This document shows, piece after piece, positions 21,261 through 29,803 of a stretch of 62,933 nt of DNA. Each line of letters opens with the position of its first letter. The first letter of the stretch is position 1. Below the pieces are notes generated by a model. That model saw nothing but the letters and a program-made list of their open reading frames with translations. It ran no database searches and was not told the origin of the DNA. Source of the DNA: CAYYMD01 sp964472875 (GTDB taxonomy: Bacteria; Planctomycetota; Phycisphaerae; SM23-33); assembly GCA_964472875.1 (NCBI GenBank), contig CAYYMD010000009.1, positions 1 through 62,933 of the forward strand, written 5' to 3'. The position numbers and the translations under genes were made by a program.

Positions 21261-22487
21261 TCAGAATTCCAGCGGCAGTTCTACGGGCTTTTTGCTTTCC
21301 TGCGACTGCCGTGCGAGGTCATAGGCCTGGTCGTACTGGCCGGCGACTACCTCCCATGATACGACATTGTCGAGATATTCCTTGAGGTTATCGCCCATCC
21401 TCATACGCGCGGCCTCGTTGCTGGCAAGTTCAATAACGTGCCTCTTCAGCATATTCTTGGTGGTAAACAGCAGTCCGCCGCCGTTTTCCAGAGTCTGTGC
21501 CGTCAGGCCTTCCATTGGGGCCGTCGTGATATATGGCTTGTTCAGCGCGATAATCCTGGCAAGCGTCCCTGACTGCGTCTCGTCGGTGGAGGGAAGCACT
21601 ATGAAGTCGCACACGGCCATCATCTTGTAATACAAATCTCCGCGGGGTACGAACTCGTAATAATGCGCCAGGCCTTTCTTTTCCAGCAACTGGACCTGGT
21701 CCTTGTATTTTTCGTAATCCAGGCGGTGGTTCGGGTCCCGCATTGTCCCGGCCGCCAGAAGGTCCCAGTCCTGCCCGGTGCGTTCCTTGATAGCATGGGC
21801 AATTTCCTCCCACATGCTGGTCAGGATGTCCCATCGCTTGTTGGACTGTATCCATCCGATGAGACCCACCAGGTGCGTCGAGAGGTTGCCCATCCTGTCG
21901 AGGCCAAGTTGCTTGCGCAGTTCGACGACTTCGGCGAGTGTGTAACTTTTATCCGGCCTGGCGCCGTGCGGTATGACCATGATGTTCCGCGGCGTTGGCC
22001 ACTGGCGGCCGGTAAAGTTCCACTCAAGCCGCCACTTCTGGTAATGGCACTTGAACAGCACGACATCCGCACGGCGGCATACCTTGAAGATAAAGTCTGC
22101 CTCGAAATCGGTCAGCCGCCCGTGAACCGTGTGCGGCTCTATTACTGTCGGCACATCGGATATGGCGTCGAGCAGTTCGATAAAGCCGGCGTTGCCGTCG
22201 CCTTCTCCTCTCTCATCGTGGTATTCGTACAGGCCGTACTCGTGCTCGATATGCACGGCATGGGGCTTAAGTTCGTGCACCTTATCCGCAACGGGGCGCC
22301 ACCAGTCGGGCCTGTTCATATCCAGAATAGGAAAAACGCCGTCACCGGCGCCGTCGGTGTGGCTTATAACCAGAACGTCTCGTTCGCGATGGCGTTTCTG
22401 GATAAATTCGCGTGCTTCCTCGCAAAAAGTCCCGATCCCGCACAGGCGGGGAGGATAACTGCTAATCATTACTATCGGGGCTGGCAT
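21261..22487 (-). CDS. GT4-family glycosyltransferase
   Basis: A 408-residue GT-B fold transferase, probably using a nucleotide sugar. The N-terminus has ISSYPPRLCGIGTF, closely similar to ISDYLPRQCGIATF in the neighbouring larger protein, so the two are paralogues. The C-terminal half has the donor-site pattern of family GT4 (FIVLPSTDETQSGTLARIIALNKPYITT), with the E(X7)E region altered (ETQSGTL). The sugar and acceptor cannot be read from the sequence. The start ATG at 22487 lies inside the end of the upstream gene (26-base overlap), implying coupling; an upstream TTG would extend it but has no support. Candidate activities include mannosyl or glucosyl transfer. Confidence 0.8.
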   Translation of the reverse strand: MPAPIVMISSYPPRLCGIGTFCEEAREFIQKRHRERDVLVISHTDGAGDGVFPILDMNRPDWWRPVADKVHELKPHAVHIEHEYGLYEYHDERGEGDGNAGFIELLDAISDVPTVIEPHTVHGRLTDFEADFIFKVCRRADVVLFKCHYQKWRLEWNFTGRQWPTPRNIMVIPHGARPDKSYTLAEVVELRKQLGLDRMGNLSTHLVGLIGWIQSNKRWDILTSMWEEIAHAIKERTGQDWDLLAAGTMRDPNHRLDYEKYKDQVQLLEKKGLAHYYEFVPRGDLYYKMMAVCDFIVLPSTDETQSGTLARIIALNKPYITTAPMEGLTAQTLENGGGLLFTTKNMLKRHVIELASNEAARMRMGDNLKEYLDNVVSWEVVAGQYDQAYDLARQSQESKKPVELPLEF

Positions 22488-24891
22488 TTTCTGATATATT
22501 TCCCTGCGCTGCGCTGCCGGCAGGTTCGCCGGCGGCTGAGTCAACTCCTGCTATCGGGCCGCTTGGCTTAATTGGCGGCGGCACCGGCTTCTCTTCGATA
22601 TCCTTATCGGCAGGAATACGCCCCAACGTTCGTTCCATTTGCAAATCGTGCATGGTAAGCAGACTCAGCAGCCATGCCAGCGTGCTTTCGGCGCCCTGGT
22701 TCTCGTTGACCCTGTCCTGGGCCAGGCCATCCCTGCATCCGCCGGTGGTGAAGTCGTACAGCGGAGCACGAAGGTCGTTATCGCCCAAAAACCAGTTGAA
22801 CGCCTTGCGCGCCTCGCTTATCCAGCGCTCTTCCCTGGTGACCCGGTAGGCCTCTACGCAGGCATCCAGCAGGCAATGCGCCTCGATGGGCAACTGGTCA
22901 AAACGGCTGCGCTTTCCGTCTTTTGTGCACCAGCCACGATTGCCGATTAAGGAAAGATATCCCTCCGGCCCGGTCTGGATTTCCATCAGCCAGGTCAGAG
23001 TTTTTTTGCCCAGGTCTATCAAGTCGTCGCGCTGCAGCCACTTGCCGCACATAAGCAGAGCGTGTGGCAGTTTGCCGTTGGAATATGTTACCTCGTCCTC
23101 GCACCACGGCCAGTCGTCGCTCATATTGTCGCAGAAATGCTTGCTTAACTGCTCTGACAACACCGACCTGTAACGCCTGACCTCCGAGTCGCCGCTGAAT
23201 CGCTTCAGGTACGCCTGGATGCCCACCAGCGTGTATGCCCACGCGCGCGGTGATTTGAAAGACTCGGTAACCGGCAGGCCCTTGACGAACAATCGCGTGG
23301 CCAGCGCTATCATTGACTCGTACGGGCAGAATGCTACCGCCATGCCGAGCCCCCACAGTGCACGGCCGTGACTTTCTTCCGAGCCAACTTCTTCTCCAAA
23401 GTGCCTGTCATACCGCATATAGTTGCGATACCGGCCGGATTTCTCATCGCATGCGTGCGCCACAAACGAAAGGTATGTCTGCATCAGTCTCAGGATGCTC
23501 TCGTCGTGAGTCTGGTCCCAGTACATGGCCGTTACTATAAGCGCACGTGCGTTGTCTTCGGTGCAGTATCCGTAACGATGGTCAGGCGTGGAATACATGC
23601 AGTGTCGCAGGATGCCGGTGTCGTCGGTAAGCATGTGAAGGTGGCGAAGGTCCACCTCCGGCAGTTCGTCCGGCTGCTCGGGGATGGTCTCCGGCACGGC
23701 CACACCGCGGCGCTTCTCCAGCCACGCCTCACGGGCCTGCTCGAACAGTTCGAGGTATTGCCCGGCCACCTGCGGCCAGACCATCCGGCGTGTGAAGTTA
23801 TAGGCCTTCTTGCGCATGGCATGTCGCGCGGTGGGGTTATCCAAAAGGTCAATTACCTGCTCGGCAATTGCCGAAGGGTCTTTAAACGGCACAAGCCGCC
23901 CCCTGCCGTCGCTCAGCATCTCCTCGGCATACCAGTATGGGGTGGAGACAGTCGCCTTTCCGGCCCCGAGGGCATAGGCAAGCGTGCCGGATGTAATCTG
24001 CGCCTCGTTGAGGTAAGGCGTTACGTAGATATCGGCCGCGCCGAGAAACTCGCACAACTCCTGTTTCTCTACAAAACGGTTCTGGAATATAACGTTTTCG
24101 CTCAAACCTAGGTCGTGCACGCGGCGGATGAGACTGTTGCGGTATTCCTCGCCGCTCTCCCGCTTGACGTGCGGATGCGTGGCACCCAGGATTATGTAGA
24201 CCACATTAGGATGCTTTTGCACAACTTCCGGCAGGGCCTCGATGACATACTCCAGCCCTTTTCCCGGAGACAACAGCCCGAAGGTAAGCAATACTTCTTT
24301 GCCTTCAACCCCGAACTGGTCCTTGTAAAAATTCGGGTCCACAAAGGGTATATCCGGTATGCCATGGGGGATTGTTACAATCTTTTCGCGCGGCACGTCG
24401 TAAACATCGTTGAGAATCTCGTGAGCCATATCGCTCATCACCACCAGGCGATCGGAAAGTCGCGATATTTCCGACAGAACAATGTGCTGCTGATCGGTGG
24501 GATCCTTCAAAACCGTGTGAAGCGTGGTCACAAGCGGACGGCGAATGCGGCGTAAAAGGGCCAGGATATTCGAACCGCACACACCGCCGAACAGGCCGTA
24601 TTCGTGCTGAAGACATACGGCCGAGGCCTGGTTTATATTAAGGTACTCCGCAGCCAGGCGGAAATCCGCCTGTGTCGTCTGGCGTATCTCGAACCGCACG
24701 CGGTCGGAATAGGGATACCCTTCCGGCGTATCGTTGACGGCCACCACGAAAACATCTGACTCCGCCCCCGCTTCCTGAGCGACAGATTCACATAAATCGT
24801 AGGCAAACGTGGCGATGCCGCACTGCCGAGGCAGATAGTCGCTGATGAACGCCAGCACTGACTGGTCGGGATTTTTTATTATTCCGGGCAT
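22462..24891 (-). CDS. GT4 glycosyltransferase fused to an (alpha/alpha)-barrel-like domain
   Basis: An 809-residue two-part protein. Residues 1 to about 400 form a GT4 glycosyltransferase (ISDYLPRQCGIATFAYDL, LTFGLLSPGKGLEYVIEALP, PYLNEAQITSGTLAYALGAGKATVSTPYWYAEEML). Residues from about 415 to 770 are a helical domain with the flavour of six-hairpin glycosidases (YCTEDNARALIVTAMYWDQ, ESHGRALWGLGMAV, EAHCLLDACVEAYRV). The last 45 residues are Pro-rich linker. The first catalytic role of the fused domain is unknown. The start ATG at 24891 is preferred over a TTG at 24933. It precedes and overlaps the smaller GT4 gene. A GH130 enzyme, a family often found with such GT4 genes, lies far away at 57165-58208. 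Confidence 0.78.
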   Translation of the reverse strand: MPGIIKNPDQSVLAFISDYLPRQCGIATFAYDLCESVAQEAGAESDVFVVAVNDTPEGYPYSDRVRFEIRQTTQADFRLAAEYLNINQASAVCLQHEYGLFGGVCGSNILALLRRIRRPLVTTLHTVLKDPTDQQHIVLSEISRLSDRLVVMSDMAHEILNDVYDVPREKIVTIPHGIPDIPFVDPNFYKDQFGVEGKEVLLTFGLLSPGKGLEYVIEALPEVVQKHPNVVYIILGATHPHVKRESGEEYRNSLIRRVHDLGLSENVIFQNRFVEKQELCEFLGAADIYVTPYLNEAQITSGTLAYALGAGKATVSTPYWYAEEMLSDGRGRLVPFKDPSAIAEQVIDLLDNPTARHAMRKKAYNFTRRMVWPQVAGQYLELFEQAREAWLEKRRGVAVPETIPEQPDELPEVDLRHLHMLTDDTGILRHCMYSTPDHRYGYCTEDNARALIVTAMYWDQTHDESILRLMQTYLSFVAHACDEKSGRYRNYMRYDRHFGEEVGSEESHGRALWGLGMAVAFCPYESMIALATRLFVKGLPVTESFKSPRAWAYTLVGIQAYLKRFSGDSEVRRYRSVLSEQLSKHFCDNMSDDWPWCEDEVTYSNGKLPHALLMCGKWLQRDDLIDLGKKTLTWLMEIQTGPEGYLSLIGNRGWCTKDGKRSRFDQLPIEAHCLLDACVEAYRVTREERWISEARKAFNWFLGDNDLRAPLYDFTTGGCRDGLAQDRVNENQGAESTLAWLLSLLTMHDLQMERTLGRIPADKDIEEKPVPPPIKPSGPIAGVDSAAGEPAGSAAQGNISENASPDSND

Positions 24892-25134
24892 ATAACAATT
24901 CCAAAAATTCGGTCTATAAAATTCTACCGGCAAAAGTATTTTAGATTAGCGAAGGTCCGTTCTCAAGTAACATCGGCCGGACCGGCCAAAATACATTACC
25001 CCGCTTCCGTAGCCGCAATATCGGCATGACATTGCAACAACCAGTTGCAGGATATTATAAATCTCATCCGATAATATGTACTTGTCGTAATAAAAATACA
25101 ATTTGTAACACTAAATTTATTTTTAATAATTAAG
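24892..25134. other. Divergent AT-rich intergenic region
   Basis: Sequence between the glycosyltransferase start and the HARE-HTH promoter. It is strongly AT-rich towards the right end (about 25080-25150) and should carry the leftward promoter of the glycosyltransferase genes, but I could not point to a clear -35/-10 pair. No ORF, tRNA or repeat was seen. Confidence 0.4.
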
Positions 25135-25163
25135 ATGACATTACTATAATTCGTTTATATAGT
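25135..25163 (+). promoter_or_regulatory. Sigma-70-like promoter for the HARE-HTH gene
   Basis: ATGACA at 25135-25140 (5 of 6 to TTGACA), a 17-base spacer, and TATAGT at 25158-25163 (5 of 6 to TATAAT) fit a standard promoter. A second TATAAT at 25145-25150 lies within the spacer. The predicted transcript starts near 25170, and AAGGAG at 25189-25194 precedes the ATG at 25201. Confidence 0.6.
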
Positions 25164-25200
25164 ATTCTTGAAAATAACTTTACACGTTAAGGAGACATAT

Positions 25201-25584
25201 ATGCCTGGCAGAATGAAAAGTATTCCCGAAATACAAAAAGAACTGAAGGACAGGAAAAAACAGTTAACAAAACTGCGCGCCCAGCGTCGCGATTTACAGA
25301 AACAAATCGCGGCCGTCGATAGAAAAATCGCGTCCATATCCGGCTCGGGCCGTGGCAAGCCGACAGGAAAACGAAAAAGGCGTCGCAGCGGAAAGGCCCT
25401 GGCCGACTATATAGAAGATGTTCTCAAGAAGTCCGGTCAACCAATGCGGACGAAAGATATCGCCGATGCTGTCAAAAAGACCGGATACAAATCCAAAAGC
25501 AAGGACTTTTACAATATTGTGGCAACTACCTTGCGCGACGACAGATTCAAGCGCGTGGCCCGCGGCAGCTATACTGTTGCTTAA
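25201..25584 (+). CDS. Coiled-coil protein with C-terminal HARE-HTH winged helix
   Basis: A 127-residue, very basic protein. Residues 5-45 form a Lys/Arg/Glu-rich coiled coil (EIQKELKDRKKQLTKL and onward), residues 46-66 are a Gly/Lys/Arg-rich linker (GKRKRRRSGK), and residues 65-127 form a winged-helix module that matches the HARE-HTH pattern: ADYIEDVLKKSGQPMRTKDIADAV, then FYNIVATTLRDDRFKRVARG. HARE-HTH domains occur in chromatin and restriction proteins and are thought to bind DNA or sense modified DNA. A strong ribosome-binding site and promoter suggest high expression, as for a nucleoid-associated protein; that is inference. It is single and transcribed away from both neighbours. Confidence 0.75.
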   Translation: MPGRMKSIPEIQKELKDRKKQLTKLRAQRRDLQKQIAAVDRKIASISGSGRGKPTGKRKRRRSGKALADYIEDVLKKSGQPMRTKDIADAVKKTGYKSKSKDFYNIVATTLRDDRFKRVARGSYTVA

Positions 25585-25760
25585 ACAATATTAAAGTCCA
25601 CGGCATTTTCGGCAGCCCGCAGGATAGGTATTACTGTTTGTTACTTTCTGCGCATAGGACCTAACTACAGAAATTCGGCCGCATATGGAAATGCCAAGTC
25701 GTAACCGACAATTTTAGGATATGCGCCTTAACCGCAGGCGGCCAAAGCTGCGCCGGTATC

Positions 25761-26084
25761 TTAGGCGGATATTTCCTTGATCCTCACGCGTATGTACTTC
25801 TGGCGATGACCCTTACGTCTGCGCGAGGCCTTGCGTCTGCGCAGGTTATGGATGCGCACTTTGGGGCCCTTGGCGTTGGGGTTCAATACCTCGCCGAGCA
25901 CCTTGGCCTTGGAGACCAGTGGCGTACCAACCTTCACGTCACCCTTGTCTTCATCGCTGACAAGAAGTACGCGGTCAAATTTAATCTCATCCGCATCTTC
26001 AGGTAACTCGCGAAGATCGACGTTTATCTCATCGCCTTCGTGCACCAAAAACTGCTGTCCGCTGTCTTCTATTACTGCATACAT
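25761..26084 (-). CDS. rplU: 50S ribosomal protein L21
   Basis: A 107-residue protein that binds 23S rRNA in the large subunit. It begins MYAVIEDSGQQFLVHEGDEI, the standard L21 opening, and ends with the RRRKGHRQKYIRVRI motif. In most bacteria rplU is followed by rpmA (L27); here the downstream 176 bases hold no gene and the next gene is on the other strand. The region between its stop and the HARE-HTH stop has no clear terminator hairpin. The ribosome-binding site is a weak AGAGA. Confidence 0.95.
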   Translation of the reverse strand: MYAVIEDSGQQFLVHEGDEINVDLRELPEDADEIKFDRVLLVSDEDKGDVKVGTPLVSKAKVLGEVLNPNAKGPKVRIHNLRRRKASRRRKGHRQKYIRVRIKEISA

Positions 26085-26137
26085 AGTATTTCTCTTTTCT
26101 GTGGAAAGAGGCCATTATGCCCATCTTAACTGATATG

Positions 26138-27526
26138 TCAAGTGCTTTGCCGGCCGGAGGCGAATTTTTGCATAATCAGCGCAGCTGCCTTTGCTACACC
26201 TATGAACATATCAAGGTCGTATTTTTCGTTGGGCGAGTGAACGTTATCGTCGCTTTGTCGCACGCCGATTGGCACTGTCGGGATTTTAAGTATTCTCGTT
26301 AATATTTCCACAGCCGGCACCGACGCCCCGCAGCGTATCATCGCAGGCGTTTTAGCGAAAATCTCATTTATGGCCTCTGACGCCGCGGCCACAATCGGCG
26401 AATCAACGTCAATTAACACCGGACGGGCGGTGGCGTTTATCTTCACCGACACTTTTACACCCGGTGGACATTGCCGCCGGACAAACTTTTTCAGCGCGGC
26501 GGTTATTTTGTCCGGGTCCTGGTCGGGAACGAGACGGCAGGATATCTTAGCAGATGCGCTCGCAGGAATAATGGTCTTTGAGCCGGCCGCCGTATAACCG
26601 CCTGTTATGCCATTGCAGTCCAGTGTGGGTCTGGCCCAGATTCGCTCCAGCGCGTCGAAACCTTTCTCCCCGCCGGTTAACGCATCAACGCCGAGCAACT
26701 CGGCGTACTTTTGCTCATCGAACGGCAACTTCAGCCATCTCTGCCGCTGCAACTCATCCACGGCCAGTACATCGTCGTAAAAACCGTCTATCATCACGCG
26801 GCCGCTGTCGTCGTGAAAGGCGGCTATTATCTTCGCCAGCGCATTTATCGGATTTTTCACAGCCCCACCATGTAGGCCGCTGTGCAGATCAGCGGAAGGA
26901 CCCGTGACCTCAATTTCAAAATACGCCAATCCACGCAGACCGCAGGTAATACTCGGCAGGTCCGGGGAGAAAAAGTCAGTGTCGACCACGAGGGCCGCAT
27001 CGGACCGTAGATCATCCCTGAATTTTTCCACGAACCCCTCGAGATTCGGCGAGCCGATTTCCTCGGAGCCCTCAATGAGAAATTTCAGGTTCACCGGCGG
27101 CCCGCCGGCCTCGGCCCATGCCTGCGCTGCCGCGATGCACGCTAACACCGGACCTTTGTCGTCGCTGGCTCCACGAGCGTGTATTCGACCGTCGCGCACG
27201 ACCGGATCGAACGGCGGATTTTTCCATTCATCCAACGGCTCGCTTGGCTGTACGTCGTAATGCCCATAGACAAGCAATGTAGGCACACAATCGCTATTAG
27301 CGGCCGGCATCTCGGCAAGGACATTCGGCTTGCCGGTAATGACCTCACTGCGGGCGCTGAAGCCCCTGTCGTTTAAATATCGAACCAGCCACTCGGCACA
27401 AGGGCCGCAACGGTCATCCGGGCCTTCAAGATTGGCGATACTGGCGAACCGAAGGAACTCCAATAATCCATCCAGATATTTATCACATTGAGACTGGAAA
27501 ATTTTATGCACTTTTTGGGAGAGCAT
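26138..27526 (-). CDS. M20 family metallopeptidase (dipeptidase-like)
   Basis: A 462-residue dinuclear zinc peptidase of family M20, cytosolic (no signal). Metal-site motifs are in order: LLVYGHYDVQP (His, Asp), RGASDDKGP (bridging Asp), EGSEEIGSPN (Glu-Glu). The length and the NPPFDPVVRDGRIHARGASDDKGP phrase match the CNDP/dapE-like dipeptidase group, which also has a lid domain in the centre (about residues 190-310). The natural substrate is unknown. No ribosome-binding site is apparent before the ATG at 27526. It is followed 53 bases later by rplU on the same strand. Confidence 0.9.
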   Translation of the reverse strand: MLSQKVHKIFQSQCDKYLDGLLEFLRFASIANLEGPDDRCGPCAEWLVRYLNDRGFSARSEVITGKPNVLAEMPAANSDCVPTLLVYGHYDVQPSEPLDEWKNPPFDPVVRDGRIHARGASDDKGPVLACIAAAQAWAEAGGPPVNLKFLIEGSEEIGSPNLEGFVEKFRDDLRSDAALVVDTDFFSPDLPSITCGLRGLAYFEIEVTGPSADLHSGLHGGAVKNPINALAKIIAAFHDDSGRVMIDGFYDDVLAVDELQRQRWLKLPFDEQKYAELLGVDALTGGEKGFDALERIWARPTLDCNGITGGYTAAGSKTIIPASASAKISCRLVPDQDPDKITAALKKFVRRQCPPGVKVSVKINATARPVLIDVDSPIVAAASEAINEIFAKTPAMIRCGASVPAVEILTRILKIPTVPIGVRQSDDNVHSPNEKYDLDMFIGVAKAAALIMQKFASGRQST

Positions 27527-27684
27527 TGGGTTTGGTAATATTAATCAGGCAATATCGTCATAAACACGGTCATCTTACCGCTGACTTTTACACACCCAGA
27601 GCTTTTGGCTCAGTCGGTCAACTTTTTCCAAATACTCTTTTCCCCACCGGACTTCCTGCCGCCCGACTCATCAGAAGTATCGGT

Positions 27685-28005
27685 TTAGGTGGAAGAGCCA
27701 CCGGTATTGGCAGGGTTATCTTCACCGGTACCGGGAGCCGGTTCTGTCGTGGTTTGTCCCGAAGGTTCGACCTCTGTTGAGGGAGGCACATCGCCGCTTA
27801 AACCAGCCAGTTCGCCGCTCTGGACCCGCCTGGCAACAACCGTCTGGTCGGCAACTAACAAAGGATTCATCCTTATGTGGGAAACCTGGAACGGCGCATC
27901 CGTTTTGGGGTCATAATTCTCCGGTTCTGCAGGCGGTTTTTTCCTGCATCCAATAAAGACCAGCGTGCAACAAAATGCCATCAGGAAGAAAATATTACGT
28001 TTCAT
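27685..28005 (-). CDS. Small putative lipoprotein
   Basis: A 106-residue protein with a basic, hydrophobic signal ending in LVFIGC (Cys20), a lipobox-like site, and then a mature part rich in Pro, Thr, Glu and Ser that is likely disordered. AGGAG lies 9 bases before the start. No domain is recognised. It lies downstream of the membrane protein that follows ftsQ, so it might belong to the end of the envelope cluster, but a 68-base gap separates them. Confidence 0.7.
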   Translation of the reverse strand: MKRNIFFLMAFCCTLVFIGCRKKPPAEPENYDPKTDAPFQVSHIRMNPLLVADQTVVARRVQSGELAGLSGDVPPSTEVEPSGQTTTEPAPGTGEDNPANTGGSST

Positions 28006-28073
28006 TTCAGCGACTCCTGTATTGGTTGACTATCAGCTAATTATGATTGGGATACAGTATATCCCCAAATTTA

Positions 28074-28802
28074 TTAGCGAGTCAACGTTTTGGTTCGCGA
28101 AGAACTTGACATAACATCAAGAACACGGATTAAAACAGCCGCCCCGATCCAAAAATACACAGGCCATAACGGCCATGGAATTATCCCGGCATGGCTGCGA
28201 GGAGCCGATACCTCCCATGCGAATGTGGCCGGCGTTATACGCCACAGAACTTGTGCAGCACCGCCGCCTGCGGCGATGTTGAGAAACTCCCTTACCACGT
28301 AATACGTCGCCGGCAATCCAAGCGCCACCACAAGCAGAATCACCACCACGGGCCCCGCTTCTGCCGGGCTGCGACCCAGCCAGTATCCTGCAGCCCAGGC
28401 CAACGGAAACAAACTCACAATCACAATCGTTGTCCTTAAACAATCGTACCACACTGCATCCGAGATGAATCCCGCCGCCACATACAACGGAATTGTCACC
28501 ACCAGAAACCCCAGCATCTCCAAAAATACAGAACAGAAATAAGCAAACCCCGTTTCTTTTTCGCCGCGCTTCAGAAGCACCATCGGGTAAACCAACAACA
28601 CATAACCCATCTGTGCTACGGCCAGGCACCGCAGGGCCAGCAACGGACGATTGGGAAACTCCACGCTCCACCGCCATATAATGTCGGGCCATAGTCCGAC
28701 GGCCAACCCGGCCAGGCACATTACAAGATAATACACGCCAGCGGGCTTCCACACCGCCGACAGTACATGCCGTCGGTCGGTGGAATCAGTTGATGCTGAC
28801 AT
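28074..28802 (-). CDS. Polytopic membrane protein after ftsQ
   Basis: A 242-residue membrane protein with about six hydrophobic segments and short loops, the C-terminus ending near the last segment (SSRTKTLTR, basic). No family is recognised. The ATG at 28802 overlaps the ftsQ-like stop at 28786 by 17 bases and is chosen over an in-frame TTG at 28826; neither has a clear ribosome-binding site. The overlap suggests it is translated with the division genes. Confidence 0.6.
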   Translation of the reverse strand: MSASTDSTDRRHVLSAVWKPAGVYYLVMCLAGLAVGLWPDIIWRWSVEFPNRPLLALRCLAVAQMGYVLLVYPMVLLKRGEKETGFAYFCSVFLEMLGFLVVTIPLYVAAGFISDAVWYDCLRTTIVIVSLFPLAWAAGYWLGRSPAEAGPVVVILLVVALGLPATYYVVREFLNIAAGGGAAQVLWRITPATFAWEVSAPRSHAGIIPWPLWPVYFWIGAAVLIRVLDVMSSSSRTKTLTR

Positions 28803-29796
28803 GGAGCTGGTCGTAGCGGAGGTCAAGATAACTGTGTAATCCCGCCAGCTTCCCGGAGTGGTCGGCTACGTAGCTGTCCAGGTAGGACATCTTACGCTGT
28901 GGCGAGATAACGTAATCCGGCAAGCCCTCGGCCGGAAACCGGCCGAAGCGGATATCCGTAGGTCGGCCGCGCCCAACGTGCGCGTACATGCGGAGAAACG
29001 GCTCGTTGGTGTTTATCCGGCCGTTGTGATTGCGAACATCCACGACGGTAATCTGGTTGGCATATGGCCGTGTCAAAACGAGTTTTACGAGTTTCAGCCC
29101 CTTTGCCAGATCCGGAGCATCCCAATGTTCGCCCGGCGCGGGTGGAGTAGACACCACGCCGTCTATTACTATGTAGTGAAGTTTCGATGCGTTATACGAG
29201 GGCGGAACGTCCTCTTTCTCCACATAACACGCGCTGCGGCGCCCGGCGCCGGTTTTATAAAATATCGTCCATCGCGGCACTTCGTAAGAGGGCAGCCGAT
29301 AGCCCTCGGCATCGACAAATACATAGCCACCATCAACCATTACACGCGCTACAGGGCGGCGGTAATCGGCATAAATGTCTATCACCGCCACGGATTTTTT
29401 ACGGCCGCGGCGCTTGCGGACTCTTTTCACTTCACTGACCCACGGATCCGACAGAATCCTATCATGAATTTTACGGGTTAGTTCACGGTCGTAATAATCC
29501 GCACTGCGGGGGACGGCATCCGACGCTATTCGCCTCGCCAGCGATGAAGGCATCCAGTCGCCACGATTGTGAAGCATGACCTTGAATCGGTTCGGACGAT
29601 GCTCTGCGTTTTTCAACACCCGCTTTTCCATCGCGCGGGCCGCAAATATCAGACCCGCAATCAGTCCTATGCACAACGCAGGCCTTGCCAGGCGCCTTAA
29701 CCACAATATGCCTGAGGTAAAATTCCCTGAAGAATTTTTGGTTTTGGCCCTTTGCTTTGACTTCGACTTTGATTTTTTCTTTTTACGGCCGAACAT
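28786..29796 (-). CDS. ftsQ: FtsQ/DivIB-like cell-division protein
   Basis: A 336-residue protein with the FtsQ plan: a very basic cytoplasmic tail (MFGRKKKKSKSKSKQ), one membrane segment at about residues 36-53, and an exported domain whose N-terminal part has the POTRA-like phrase DPWVSEVKRVRKRR...VAVIDIYADYRRPVARV, followed by VFVDAEGYRLP. The C-terminal end YLDLRYDQLHVSI matches the beta strand of FtsQ that contacts FtsB. In most bacteria it links FtsL/FtsB to the division machine. The position after ddl in the cluster supports the call. A GAGG ribosome-binding site precedes the ATG. No FtsB homologue was seen. Confidence 0.75.
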   Translation of the reverse strand: MFGRKKKKSKSKSKQRAKTKNSSGNFTSGILWLRRLARPALCIGLIAGLIFAARAMEKRVLKNAEHRPNRFKVMLHNRGDWMPSSLARRIASDAVPRSADYYDRELTRKIHDRILSDPWVSEVKRVRKRRGRKKSVAVIDIYADYRRPVARVMVDGGYVFVDAEGYRLPSYEVPRWTIFYKTGAGRRSACYVEKEDVPPSYNASKLHYIVIDGVVSTPPAPGEHWDAPDLAKGLKLVKLVLTRPYANQITVVDVRNHNGRINTNEPFLRMYAHVGRGRPTDIRFGRFPAEGLPDYVISPQRKMSYLDSYVADHSGKLAGLHSYLDLRYDQLHVSIN

Positions 29797-29803
29797 TTAA
29801 TCC

